Counted from the stretch's first letter, positions 1 through 6,394 are shown. The stretch is DNA of 14,526 nucleotides from Betaproteobacteria bacterium (GCA_005888955.1 VBCS01000020.1:1-14526), one strand, 5' to 3'. Program-made: numbers and translations. The notes: a model not told the origin generated them from the sequence alone.

Positions 1-194
1 TTGATCTGCTTCACGGCCAATCGCATGCCCTTTTCAATGTCCTGGCCATAGGAGCTGAATTTCCCCGTTATGAAGGCCAACCCTCCGAACTTGATGGGCC
101 CGGACTGCGTTGGGGCTTGTACGGAAGTGACCATCAGCGCAAGCGCCGCGAAGCCTGCCGCACACACCGAGACCCTTCGAATCAGCTTCATCAT
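1..194 (-). CDS. ABC-transporter substrate-binding protein, LivK-like (partial, N-terminus only)
   Basis: Only the first 64 or so codons are in the window; the gene runs off the left edge. The start is a pair of adjacent ATG codons, and the strong AGGAGG ribosome site six bases upstream fits the first (194). The N-terminus is a signal peptide: basic MMKLIRR, a hydrophobic stretch rich in Ala and Leu, and a likely cleavage site near VQA at residues 24-26. The mature start reads IKFGGLAFITGKFSSYGQDI followed by EKGMRLAVKQI. This is the opening beta strand and first helix of the type-1 periplasmic binding fold used by branched-chain amino acid, amide or urea uptake systems (established family pattern: target, then G-x-x-G-x-x-x-x-G-x-x-x-x). 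The protein should act in the periplasm. The ligand cannot be told from this fragment. The gene lies 63 nt behind the tetR stop on the same strand, so co-transcription is possible. Confidence 0.75.
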   Translation of the reverse strand, partial: MMKLIRRVSVCAAGFAALALMVTSVQAPTQSGPIKFGGLAFITGKFSSYGQDIEKGMRLAVKQI

Positions 195-257
195 TTCCTT
201 CCTCCTGATAAGTGTTCTTCCCTCGCACGCGCTGGCGCGAAGCGACCCTATAGGCTG

Positions 258-962
258 TTATACCGTTTCATCTGCCGCGATCCTCCGTTCGGAGTGATTG
301 CGCCTGCTCGCGCCCTCGCGCGCCGCTTTGCCGCGCTTCTTCGCTGCCGCGCCACGCAGTGCGGTCGCGAAGAAATTGACGATCTGCTGTTCGCTGGAAC
401 GGCCGGCTCTGCAGTACTTGCCGGACAGGCGCTGGATGCGGCCGGTGTTCGCCATCATCATCATGAGCGCGGCAATGAAATAGTGGCCCGCCCAGTGCAC
501 GTCGCTGGGATCCGCGTCTGGCATGGCGCGGATGAGCGCCTGGAAGAAGCGCTTGGCGATCGGGTCCATTGTCTTGGCGATGATCCCGCGCGATGCCTCG
601 TCCGGGTCGCTGACCTCGCGCGCGATCAACCTCGCGTACGACACTCCACCGCGCACCTTGCGGACACGGAACCACGGCCGCGCCAGCGCATGCAGTACCT
701 CCTCTATCTCCGGTTGGCCAGGACCCTCCGCAAGCGACCGCAGGGCCTTTTCGCGCGAGGTATTGAGGTCGCGGGCGCGGCTCTCGAACACTTCCTGGTA
801 CAGGTTGTCCTTGGTGGAAAAGTGGTACAGCACGAGCGCCGGCGGTACGCCTGCCGCGTCTGCTATGTCGCGAATCGATACGCCATGCAGGCCGAAGTTG
901 GCGAACAGCTCTTCGGAATGCGAAAGGATCGTGTTTCTCTTGTCCTGCGATCTGGCCGACAT
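258..962 (-). CDS. TetR/AcrR-family transcriptional regulator
   Basis: A 234-residue cytoplasmic DNA-binding repressor. Residues about 8-55 form the TetR helix-turn-helix: TILSHSEELFANFGLHGVSI, then RDIADAAGVPPALVLYHF and STKDNLYQEVF, with the family's typical A-G-V-x-x-x-x-x-Y-x-H/Y-F-x-x-K-x-x-L pattern. The rest is a helical ligand-binding and dimer domain with a Met-rich stretch (ALMMMMANTG, near residue 170). It ends in a Lys/Arg-rich tail (AAAKKRGKAAREGASRR) that makes the protein somewhat longer than the usual 190-220 residues. The ATG at 962 is supported by the position of the TetR motif; an AGGAA is present upstream but spaced rather far (about 12 nt). A near-consensus promoter and a palindrome at its start site indicate autoregulation. 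Its target besides itself is unknown; the ABC binding-protein gene directly downstream on the same strand is the obvious candidate. Confidence 0.93.
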   Translation of the reverse strand: MSARSQDKRNTILSHSEELFANFGLHGVSIRDIADAAGVPPALVLYHFSTKDNLYQEVFESRARDLNTSREKALRSLAEGPGQPEIEEVLHALARPWFRVRKVRGGVSYARLIAREVSDPDEASRGIIAKTMDPIAKRFFQALIRAMPDADPSDVHWAGHYFIAALMMMMANTGRIQRLSGKYCRAGRSSEQQIVNFFATALRGAAAKKRGKAAREGASRRNHSERRIAADETV

Positions 963-976
963 GCGGTAGTCTATTT

Positions 977-998
977 CCTGACTGAACGTTCAATCAGG
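977..998. promoter_or_regulatory. Probable TetR operator: 22-bp palindrome
   Basis: The sequence is an inverted repeat of two 11-base arms with no spacer and a single mismatched pair (982 against 993); its core is TGACTGAACGTTCAATCA. It covers the predicted transcription start of the tetR promoter, between the -10 box (1003-1008) and the start codon (962). Length, symmetry and place match operators of self-repressing TetR proteins. That this TetR binds here is inference. Confidence 0.8.
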
Positions 999-1002
999 AT
1001 TG

Positions 1003-1031
1003 ATTGTAGGGATGGCGCCAGTGCGTGTCAA
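1003..1031 (-). promoter_or_regulatory. Sigma-70 promoter of the tetR gene
   Basis: On the minus strand a perfect -35 box TTGACA (1026-1031) and a -10 box TACAAT (1003-1008) are separated by exactly 17 bp. This is a near-consensus housekeeping promoter. Transcription should start near 996, inside the operator-like palindrome. A perfect 9-bp inverted repeat, GCCAGTGCG at 1017-1025 and CGCACTGGC at 1043-1051, overlaps the spacer and flanks the -35 box; its role is unclear. Confidence 0.8.
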
Positions 1032-1139
1032 GCGCCGCACGGCGCACTGGCCCTGTGACCCGCGCAGCCGTGCGGATATCTTCGGCGCCGCTGTTGCGTC
1101 GGTCGCGTGAAAAGTCGGGGACTTACGTGCAAAGTCCGG

Positions 1140-1179
1140 CAAACAAAACAAGGGGTCGCAACTTTCGCTGCAACCCCTT
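1140..1179 (-). terminator. Rho-independent terminator of tRNA-Arg
   Basis: An 11-bp stem with one mismatch (1150-1160 with 1169-1179) and an 8-nt loop is followed, on the minus strand, by a T-rich stretch TTGTTTTGTTT. It begins about 9 nt after the CCA end of tRNA-Arg, so it ends that transcript and separates it from tetR. Confidence 0.85.
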
Positions 1180-1187
1180 GATTGTCT

Positions 1188-1265
1188 TGGCGCGCCCGGC
1201 AGGACTTGAACCCACGACCCCCTGGTTCGTAGCCAGGTGCTCTAATCCAACTGAGCTACGGGCGC
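1188..1265 (-). tRNA. tRNA-Arg (anticodon ACG)
   Basis: The minus strand folds as a complete cloverleaf. The acceptor GCGCCCG pairs with CGGGCGC and the D arm is GCTC/GAGC. The anticodon stem CCTGG/CCAGG holds the loop CTACGAA (anticodon ACG, read as ICG after deamination). The T loop is TTCAAGT and the discriminator is G. CCA is encoded at 1188-1190. The length of 78 nt includes CCA. It decodes CGU/CGC/CGA arginine codons. A TATAAT box lies 9 nt upstream and a terminator immediately downstream, so the gene is a stand-alone unit. Confidence 0.96.
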
Positions 1266-1274
1266 GTAGCACGA

Positions 1275-1280
1275 ATTATA
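1275..1280 (-). promoter_or_regulatory. -10 box of tRNA-Arg
   Basis: A perfect TATAAT on the minus strand ends nine bases before the first base of the mature tRNA, which would leave a leader of only two or three nucleotides. The stretch after it contains GC-rich bases, as is usual for stringently controlled stable-RNA promoters. No good -35 hexamer is visible at 16-18 bp (best GGCGTC), so the -10 box may rely on other elements. Confidence 0.6.
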
Positions 1281-1473
1281 TCAGACCGCCGCTCGCCGAC
1301 GCCCTGCCCGGTCATGGTGACGCCGCCCGCGGCAGGTGCAACGCGAGCCATACCGCGGTGATGAGGCGGCGCTTTTCGCAGCCGCTGATCAGCATCGGCG
1401 CGATGGCGAGACAGACGATGTCGTTCTGTCGTACGCAAAAAAACGAAGGGCCCGTACCGGCGCGCTTGAGTCC

Positions 1474-1555
1474 AGCGGAGAGAGACGAATTCGAACCTTC
1501 GAATACAGGTAGTGGCCCGCACGCCCCCTTTAGCAGGTTTCTCTCAACCGCCGGC
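1474..1555 (-). pseudogene. Decayed tRNA-Ser copy
   Basis: Positions 1476-1537 match the 3' two-thirds of the intact tRNA-Ser(GCT) at 3202-3295. By my hand alignment there are 8 mismatches and two single-base insertions over about 62 columns. The T arm, variable arm and anticodon loop with GCT are recognisable. The D-arm side is weaker: GCCGGCGGTTGA resembles GCCGAGTGGTCGA. The 5' acceptor strand is not recognisable, the anticodon stem no longer pairs, and the terminal CCA has become CTG, so it cannot make a working tRNA. On its 3' side a run of seven T (1437-1443) may be a remnant of a terminator. The TAG stop codon of the neighbouring propeller gene falls at the edge of the remnant. The region 1266-1473 shows no other feature I can support. 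Confidence 0.8.
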
Positions 1556-2580
1556 TAGAAGCCGCGCACCGGCGGAATCTGCGCCCGCATCCGCGCAATC
1601 GTGTGCCGGGTGACTTGTGCCGACCACTGCGAATTCGTGGTCTGCGCCAAGCCGAATAGGCGCAGGTCGAGCGACAAGTTCGTCACATAAACGAACCCGT
1701 TGCTGATGACGAGGCTGGCCGGAAACAACAAACCGATGGGCGATCCGTGCGCGTCGATGCCGCCGAAGTCTCCGAGCTTGGCAATGACAAGTCCGGAGCT
1801 GTCGAGCACTACGATCTCGTCCGATTGATTCGCCGCGACCCAGAGGTTGTCCGCGTCGTCGATGAGCAATCCGTCGGCGCCGTTAATGCTGTTGATGAAG
1901 ACCTCGGGCGTTCCCGGCGCACCGCCTGGACCGAACGGGATCTTGACAATGGTGTCGTTGCCGGTGTTTGCCACGAATAAGTCTGAGGCGGCCTTGTTGA
2001 AGGCAAGGCCGTTGGCACCGAACGGAGGGACGCCGCTCGTAGCGAGCAACGGATCGGCGATCCAGAGCGTAGCAACAGGGCTCCCCGCGGGATCGGTGCG
2101 CCATATCTTGCCGCCGAACGAATCGGAGATGTAGACATTCCCGTCGGGGTCGAATGCAAGTGCATTCGGTCCCGCCGACGCATCGGGGATCGAGGTGAAC
2201 AGCGTCGGCGTGCCGTTCTGCGGATCGATCTTGAGCACATTTCTATTGCCGAAGTCGATGACGAGCAGCGCCTGCGTCTGCGGATGGAAGGCAATCCCCA
2301 GGAGCAAAGCGCTCGATCCGGCGATGTCGAACTTGCGCAGCAGCCGGCCCGCGCGGTCGAAGACGATGACGTTGCCCACCGCCGTCTCGCCGCTCACGTC
2401 GAAATCCGCGACGTAAAGGTTGCCCTGCCCGTCTGCCGCAATGCCCTCGGGGTGCGCGGTGCCGGGTGGCAGCGTGGCGAAGGTGACTGCGGTGCCTCGA
2501 TCCCAGGCCTGGGCCACAAGCGAGAAGGCACCCAGGAGCAGCGCTATGAGAAATCCTTGCAGGGAATGCGCGCGTTTCAT
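1555..2580 (-). CDS. Exported NHL-repeat / SMP-30-like beta-propeller protein
   Basis: The product is 341 residues from the ATG at 2580. That start is chosen because GGAGG lies ten bases upstream and a signal peptide begins exactly there (MKRAHSLQGFLIALLLGAF, cleaved after LVAQA near residue 25). An in-frame ATG 14 codons earlier would bury the signal. The mature protein has about six repeats of a 40-50 residue blade: PEGIAADGQGNLYVADF, LLGIAFHPQTQALLVIDFGN, PNALAFDPDGNVYISDSFGG, ANGLAFNKAASDLFVANTGN, ADGLLIDDADNLWVAANQSD and a weaker last blade ending in VYVTN. Such folds occur in SMP-30/gluconolactonase and NHL proteins. The acidic and Asn residues in the D-x-x-G-N-x-Y/W-V-A turns are conserved, but no catalytic set can be assigned. 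It probably acts in the periplasm or outside the cell; substrate or partner unknown. No signal in the flanks ties it to an operon. Confidence 0.85.
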   Translation of the reverse strand: MKRAHSLQGFLIALLLGAFSLVAQAWDRGTAVTFATLPPGTAHPEGIAADGQGNLYVADFDVSGETAVGNVIVFDRAGRLLRKFDIAGSSALLLGIAFHPQTQALLVIDFGNRNVLKIDPQNGTPTLFTSIPDASAGPNALAFDPDGNVYISDSFGGKIWRTDPAGSPVATLWIADPLLATSGVPPFGANGLAFNKAASDLFVANTGNDTIVKIPFGPGGAPGTPEVFINSINGADGLLIDDADNLWVAANQSDEIVVLDSSGLVIAKLGDFGGIDAHGSPIGLLFPASLVISNGFVYVTNLSLDLRLFGLAQTTNSQWSAQVTRHTIARMRAQIPPVRGF

Positions 2581-2680
2581 GATCGAATTTCCTCCATAAC
2601 TTGTCGATGACGGCGTGGTCACCGGGTTTTGCCGTCTTCTCCGATTCTCCAGATACTCGAGGGCCCTGGGTCGACTAGGA

Positions 2681-2940
2681 TCAACCCTCGTCCTTCCGTG
2701 ACGACCCCTTTCTTTCAGTCTGCGACATGTGCTTGCTTATTACCTTGTCGTTCAAGAAGTGCACGGTGATGGTGGTCTTGTTGTCCTTCCAGCATCCACC
2801 GGGTCGCCTAAGATTTCCCGCACTTCCTTTTGCGACATGCCATCGCGGACCTTGTCGAAATTCTCCTGATTCAGACGCGAGCTACACGCTGCCAGAGTTA
2901 ACAGCAGGATTGCAACACCAACCGAGCGATGGACGCGCAT
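2681..2940 (-). pseudogene. BamE/DUF3862-like lipoprotein, frameshifted
   Basis: The first 50 codons (ATG at 2940, weak GGGA ribosome site) encode a lipoprotein signal with lipobox LAAC (Cys 19), then SRLNQENFDKVRDGMSQKEV and REILGDPVDA. This is the start of the SmpA/OmlA (BamE-like, DUF3862) fold, whose hallmark is G-M-x-x-x-x-V-x-x-I-L-G-x-P. That frame then closes at 2752 with unrelated residues. From about 2791 another frame continues the family's C-terminal half, WKDNKTTITVHFLNDKVISK and onward, to a TGA at 2681-2683. Relatives normally have about 15 residues (small and Ser/Gly-rich) between the two halves, and these are missing here. An internal deletion that is not a multiple of three best explains both the gap and the shift. 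Intact relatives sit in the outer membrane's inner leaflet. A sequencing error alone would not explain the missing loop. Confidence 0.75.
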
Positions 2941-3173
2941 GCTGGATTCCCTTATTTAGTGTTGTCGCGGCCTTCGAAACGGGCCTCCTGGACCTGTTAG
3001 CGAGCGCGCCCTTGGGGTCGACATCGCAGCAGGACCATCGAGTAGGAACTGAGCTTTCCCGGAAGATTCTACTGCGACCGGCAGTATTTGCCATCAACGC
3101 GGAGCTGGCCGGACCGGCCCACTGTTCGCGGCACTCAGCGAGCAGAGGGTTCTCGCCCCGTCCGTTTGCCACA

Positions 3174-3200
3174 AAAAATGCCCCACGCGGAGGCATTTTT
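3174..3200 (-). terminator. Rho-independent terminator of tRNA-Ser
   Basis: A 9-bp stem (AAAAATGCC with GGCATTTTT) and a 9-nt loop CCACGCGGA (plus-strand reading) is followed on the minus strand by TTTTTTG. It lies directly after the CCA end of tRNA-Ser. The symmetric A/T flanks could also stop a plus-strand transcript, though no plus-strand gene runs into it. Confidence 0.85.
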
Positions 3201-3201
3201 C

Positions 3202-3295
3202 TGGCGGAGAGAGAGGGATTCGAACCCTCGATACAGGTTTTGGCCCGTATGCTCCCTTAGCAGGGGAGTGCCTTCGACCACTCGGCCATCTCTCC
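3202..3295 (-). tRNA. tRNA-Ser (anticodon GCT)
   Basis: A 94-nt class II tRNA with the long variable arm typical of serine. The acceptor GGAGAGA pairs with TCTCTCC and the anticodon stem CTCCC/GGGAG holds the loop CTGCTAA (anticodon GCT, reading AGC/AGU). The T arm is GAGGG-TTCGAAT-CCCTC, the discriminator is G, and CCA is encoded at 3202-3204. A possible promoter upstream (TTGCGC, 17 bp, GATATG) is weak. A 138-nt gap separates it from lysC. Confidence 0.97.
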
Positions 3296-3433
3296 GATTC
3301 CATATCACACAACTTTCAGCACAGCGCAATTGCGGCAGGGATTGTGCGCGTCTCACGTTAAAGTGATGCGCGCATCCCTCGCGCTATCGCGCTTGGGGCC
3401 GCCGTGCGCTTCGCCACGGCGCCCTGGGCGATT

Positions 3434-4741
3434 TTACCCGCCCTCGTGGCGGTCGGTCCAGACAAACGCCTCAGAAATCCGCGTGTTACGCGTCCACACG
3501 GCCTGCGGCGACTGATCCAGCTCGAACACGCGGTGGAGTTGCCGGACCGCGAGTTCGAGATACTTCTCATCGATGACGACCGAGGTCTTGATCTCGGAGG
3601 TCGAGATCATCTGGATGTTGATGCCTTCGTCGGCCAGCGCCTTGAACATCTTGGCCGCGATGCCGACGTGCGAGCGCATGCCAATGCCGACCAGCGATAC
3701 CTTGCAGATCTTGTTGTCGCTGATGATCTCGCGGGCCGTGAAGCCCTTGCCCTTCTCCCGGGAGAGGACTTCGAGCGCCTTCTGGTACTCGCTGCGATGC
3801 ACCGTGAACGAAAAGTCGGTGTGGCCGGATGCGCCGATGTTCTGCACGATCATGTCCACGTCGATGTTCGCCGCCGCCACCGGGCCCAGAATCGCGTACG
3901 CGACGCCCGGGCGGTCCTCGACCCCCATCAGCGAGATCTTGGCTTCGTCGCGGTTGAACGCGATGCCGGAAATGATCGCCTGCTCCATGGTCTCGTCTTC
4001 CTCGTAGGTGATCAAGGTGCCCGTCGCAGTGCTCTCCGGATCGTCAAACGAGGACAGCACGCGCATCTTGATCTTGTACTTCCCGGCGAATTCCACCGAG
4101 CGGATCTGTAGCACCTTCGAGCCGAGGCTCGCCATCTCGAGCATTTCCTCGAAGGTGATCCGGTCGAGCCGCCGCGCCTCGGGCACGATGCGCGGATCGG
4201 TCGTGTAGACTCCGTCGACGTCGGTGTAGATCTGGCACTCGCTGGCGCCCAGCGCGGCCGCCAGCGCGACGCCGGAGGTGTCGGATCCGCCGCGCCCGAG
4301 CGTGGTGATGTTCCCGTCGGCGTCCACGCCCTGGAATCCGGCGACGATGACGATAGCGCCGGCGGCGAGGTCCTTGTGCAGCGGCTCGACGTTGATGTCG
4401 AGAATGCGAGCCTTGGTGAATGCGCTGTCGGTCAGCACGCGCACCTGCCCGCCGGTGTAGCTCTTCGCCTTCAGCCCCAGCTCGTGCAGCGCGATCGCGA
4501 GCAGGCCGATCGTCACCTGTTCGCCGGTGGCGGCGATCACGTCCAGTTCGCGCGGATCGGGATCGGGCGCGATTTCCTTCGCCAGTGCGAGCAGGCGGTT
4601 GGTCTCGCCACTCATCGCGGAGACGACGACGACGAGTTGATGGCCTTCGCGGTGGAAGCGGGCCACCCGGCGCGCGACGCTCCTGATCCGGTCCGTGCTG
4701 CCGACCGAGGTGCCACCGTACTTCTGGACGATCAGCGCCAT
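3434..4741 (-). CDS. lysC: Aspartate kinase (aspartokinase)
   Basis: This enzyme phosphorylates L-aspartate to 4-phospho-L-aspartate, the first step to lysine, threonine, methionine and diaminopimelate, in the cytoplasm. The 435-residue product starts at the ATG at 4741 because MALIVQKYGGTSVGS is the family's conserved N-terminus. The kinase domain (about 1-240) shows KYGGTSVG at 7-14, the SGETNRL segment and the nucleotide-site GRGGSDTSGVALAAALGA. Two ACT domains follow: ISGIAFNRDEAKISLMGVED and KVSLVGIGMRSHVGIAAKMF, where lysine or threonine feedback usually acts. The last 20 or so residues (SPQAVWTRNTRISEAFVWTD) extend beyond the usual ending near 415. The ribosome site is weak (a GGGG run). 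It lies 22 nt after the fabF stop, so it is probably co-transcribed with the fatty-acid genes; tRNA-Ser follows it. Confidence 0.97.
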   Translation of the reverse strand: MALIVQKYGGTSVGSTDRIRSVARRVARFHREGHQLVVVVSAMSGETNRLLALAKEIAPDPDPRELDVIAATGEQVTIGLLAIALHELGLKAKSYTGGQVRVLTDSAFTKARILDINVEPLHKDLAAGAIVIVAGFQGVDADGNITTLGRGGSDTSGVALAAALGASECQIYTDVDGVYTTDPRIVPEARRLDRITFEEMLEMASLGSKVLQIRSVEFAGKYKIKMRVLSSFDDPESTATGTLITYEEDETMEQAIISGIAFNRDEAKISLMGVEDRPGVAYAILGPVAAANIDVDMIVQNIGASGHTDFSFTVHRSEYQKALEVLSREKGKGFTAREIISDNKICKVSLVGIGMRSHVGIAAKMFKALADEGINIQMISTSEIKTSVVIDEKYLELAVRQLHRVFELDQSPQAVWTRNTRISEAFVWTDRHEGG

Positions 4742-4763
4742 GCGCGCGTGCCCCAATCCCGAG

Positions 4764-6002
4764 TCACAGCGCGCGGAACGCGATGGTCGCGTTGGTCCCG
4801 CCGAAGCCGAAGGAGTTGGACAGTGCGGCGCGGATCGGCATGCGGCGTGCCGCGTTGGCAACGAAATCGAGGTCGCAGCGCGGATCCTGGTGGAACAGAT
4901 TGGCCGTGGGCGGTGCGACCTGGTCGCGCAGAGCAAGCACCGTGAAGACCGCTTCGATGGCCGCCGCCGCGCCGAGCAGATGGCCGGTCATCGACTTGGT
5001 CGACGACACGGCGAGCTTCGCTGCGTGCTGGCCGAAGCAGCGCTTGACCGCGATACATTCGGCCAGGTCGCCGAGCGGCGTCGACGTGCCGTGCGCGTTG
5101 ATGTAGTCGATGTCGGTCGTGTTGAGCGCACTGTTCTTCAAGGCGTTCGTCATGCTGCGCGCGGCGCCGATTCCGTCCTCGGGCGGCGCGGTGATGTGAT
5201 GCGCATCGGCCGACATGCCGTAGCCTGCCAGCTCACAGTAGATTCTTGCACCGCGCGCTTTCGCGTGCTCCAGCGCCTCGAGCACCAGAATGCCCGCCCC
5301 TTCACCGAGCACGAAGCCGTCGCGGTCGACGTCCCAGGGCCGGCTCGCGGTGGCGGGATCGTCGTTGCGGGTCGACAGCGCCCGCGCGGCGCAGAACCCG
5401 CCGATGCCCAGCGGGCTCACCGTCGCCTCCGCGCCCCCGGCCACCATCGCGTCCGCGTCGCCATATTCGATCAGTCGCGCTGCTTCGCCGAAGCTGTGGT
5501 TGGCTGTCGAGCACGCCGTCACCGTCGCGAGGTTCGGGCCCTGATAGCCGTAGTGGATCGATACCAGGCCCGAGATCATGTTGATGATCGAGCCCGGCAC
5601 GAAGAACGGCGAGATCTTGCGCGGACCGCCCTCGAAATAGGCTTTGGCCGTAGCCTCGATCAACGGCAAGCCGCCGATGCCGGAGCCGATGCAAACGCCC
5701 ACCCGCGTGAGGTCGCCCGTGTAAGCTTCGAGCCCGGCGTCCTTGATCGCCTCCATCGACGCGACCAGCCCGTAATGGATGAAGGTGTCGTAGCGCCGCG
5801 CTTCCTTGCCGGAGAGATGCTTGGTGACGTCGAAATCCTTAACTTCGCCGGCGATCCGCGAGCTAAATGCCGCCGCGTCGAAGCGCGTGATGCCCGTAAT
5901 GCCTGAGCGGCAAGCGAGGATGTTCTCCCACGCCGCGGCCAAGCCGACCCCGACCGGCGAGATGACACCCATTCCGGTGACGACGACGCGACGCTTGGCC
6001 AT
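4764..6002 (-). CDS. fabF: Beta-ketoacyl-ACP synthase II
   Basis: A 412-residue condensing enzyme that extends acyl-ACP by two carbons from malonyl-ACP. The thiolase-fold catalytic set is complete: Cys 164 in TVTACSTANHSFG, His 304 in NAHGTSTPLGD, and Lys 336/His 341 in STKSMTGHLLGAA, matching the E. coli FabF positions within one residue. The C-terminal glycine-rich loop NSFGFGGTNA is present. The start MAKRRVVVTGMGVISPVG is the family's own N-terminus. The ribosome site is poor. It is the last fab gene of the operon, 108 nt after acpP, a gap in which I see no promoter or terminator. Confidence 0.98.
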   Translation of the reverse strand: MAKRRVVVTGMGVISPVGVGLAAAWENILACRSGITGITRFDAAAFSSRIAGEVKDFDVTKHLSGKEARRYDTFIHYGLVASMEAIKDAGLEAYTGDLTRVGVCIGSGIGGLPLIEATAKAYFEGGPRKISPFFVPGSIINMISGLVSIHYGYQGPNLATVTACSTANHSFGEAARLIEYGDADAMVAGGAEATVSPLGIGGFCAARALSTRNDDPATASRPWDVDRDGFVLGEGAGILVLEALEHAKARGARIYCELAGYGMSADAHHITAPPEDGIGAARSMTNALKNSALNTTDIDYINAHGTSTPLGDLAECIAVKRCFGQHAAKLAVSSTKSMTGHLLGAAAAIEAVFTVLALRDQVAPPTANLFHQDPRCDLDFVANAARRMPIRAALSNSFGFGGTNATIAFRAL

Positions 6003-6110
6003 GGCGGTTTAGGAAACCTACGGAGTGGCGAAACAGGATGCGCAGCGTGGTCGCGCGGCGGCGTCGCGAAGCAATGAGGCCGAGCAGTGCGCCGCCCGGC
6101 AACTGTCGGA

Positions 6111-6350
6111 TTACTTCTTCTGGTGCGAATTGATGTAGTCGACGGCCTGCTGTACCGTCGTGATCTTCTCGGCCTCTTCGTCGGGGATCTCGGTCTCGAA
6201 CTCTTCCTCGAGCGCCATGACCAGCTCGACCGTATCCAGCGAGTCAGCGCCGAGGTCGTCGACGAATGACGATTCGTTCTTGATCTCGGCCTCGTTCACG
6301 CCAAGTTGCTCGGCGACGATTTTCTTGACTCGTTGCTCCACGTTTTCCAT
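6111..6350 (-). CDS. acpP: Acyl carrier protein
   Basis: A 79-residue, strongly acidic four-helix protein that carries growing fatty acids on a 4'-phosphopantetheine arm. The attachment serine is Ser 37 in DDLGADSLDTVELVMALEEEF, the textbook ACP motif. The start at 6350 gives MENVEQRVKKIVAEQLGV, equivalent to other ACPs, and has GGGGAGG eight bases upstream; longer in-frame starts are not credible. A short inverted repeat (TCCCCTTGGGGA) overlaps the ribosome site and could partly hide it. It stands between fabG (79 nt upstream) and fabF, and probably has an additional promoter of its own. Confidence 0.98.
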   Translation of the reverse strand: MENVEQRVKKIVAEQLGVNEAEIKNESSFVDDLGADSLDTVELVMALEEEFETEIPDEEAEKITTVQQAVDYINSHQKK

Positions 6351-6394
6351 GCGTTTTTCCTCCCCAAGGGGATCCCAGGTGATGCGAGTCGGCA

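Noticed and set aside
1017..1051. 9-bp perfect inverted repeat considered as a terminator between tRNA-Arg and tetR
   Set aside because: No T tract on either side, and it overlaps the tetR -35 region; it is noted with the promoter instead.
117..1058. 313-codon plus-strand frame opposite tetR, and similar long plus-strand frames opposite lysC, fabF, fabH and fabD
   Set aside because: They are Arg/Ala-rich antisense shadows of clear genes, without ribosome sites or family motifs.
1312..1465. Open frame on the minus strand reading CVRQNDIVCLAIAPMLISGC and onward between the tRNA genes
   Set aside because: Looks somewhat protein-like, but it has no credible start or ribosome site, runs out of the tRNA-Ser remnant and matches no family I recognise.
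2651..2680. CTCGAG, GGGCCC and GTCGAC sites within about 25 bases, resembling a cloning polylinker
   Set aside because: Flanks are continuous with a degraded lipoprotein gene and normal intergenic DNA; short GC-rich palindromes occur by chance at this base composition.
2964..3010. Plus-strand reading AAFETGLLDLLASAPLG resembling the N-terminus of O-methyltransferases
   Set aside because: Too short, no continuation of the domain, no start signal; chance resemblance.
2882..3196. 104-codon minus-strand frame across the gap between tRNA-Ser and the lipoprotein remnant
   Set aside because: It overlaps the tRNA terminator and the lipoprotein start, has no ribosome site and no recognisable motif. 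I see no feature in 2941-3173.
3380..3430. GC-rich hairpins after lysC considered as its terminator
   Set aside because: Stems are short or interrupted and no T run follows; not convincing.
3434..4936. Longer lysC frame beginning inside fabF
   Set aside because: The first 65 residues are the out-of-frame end of fabF; the conserved aspartokinase N-terminus begins at 4741.
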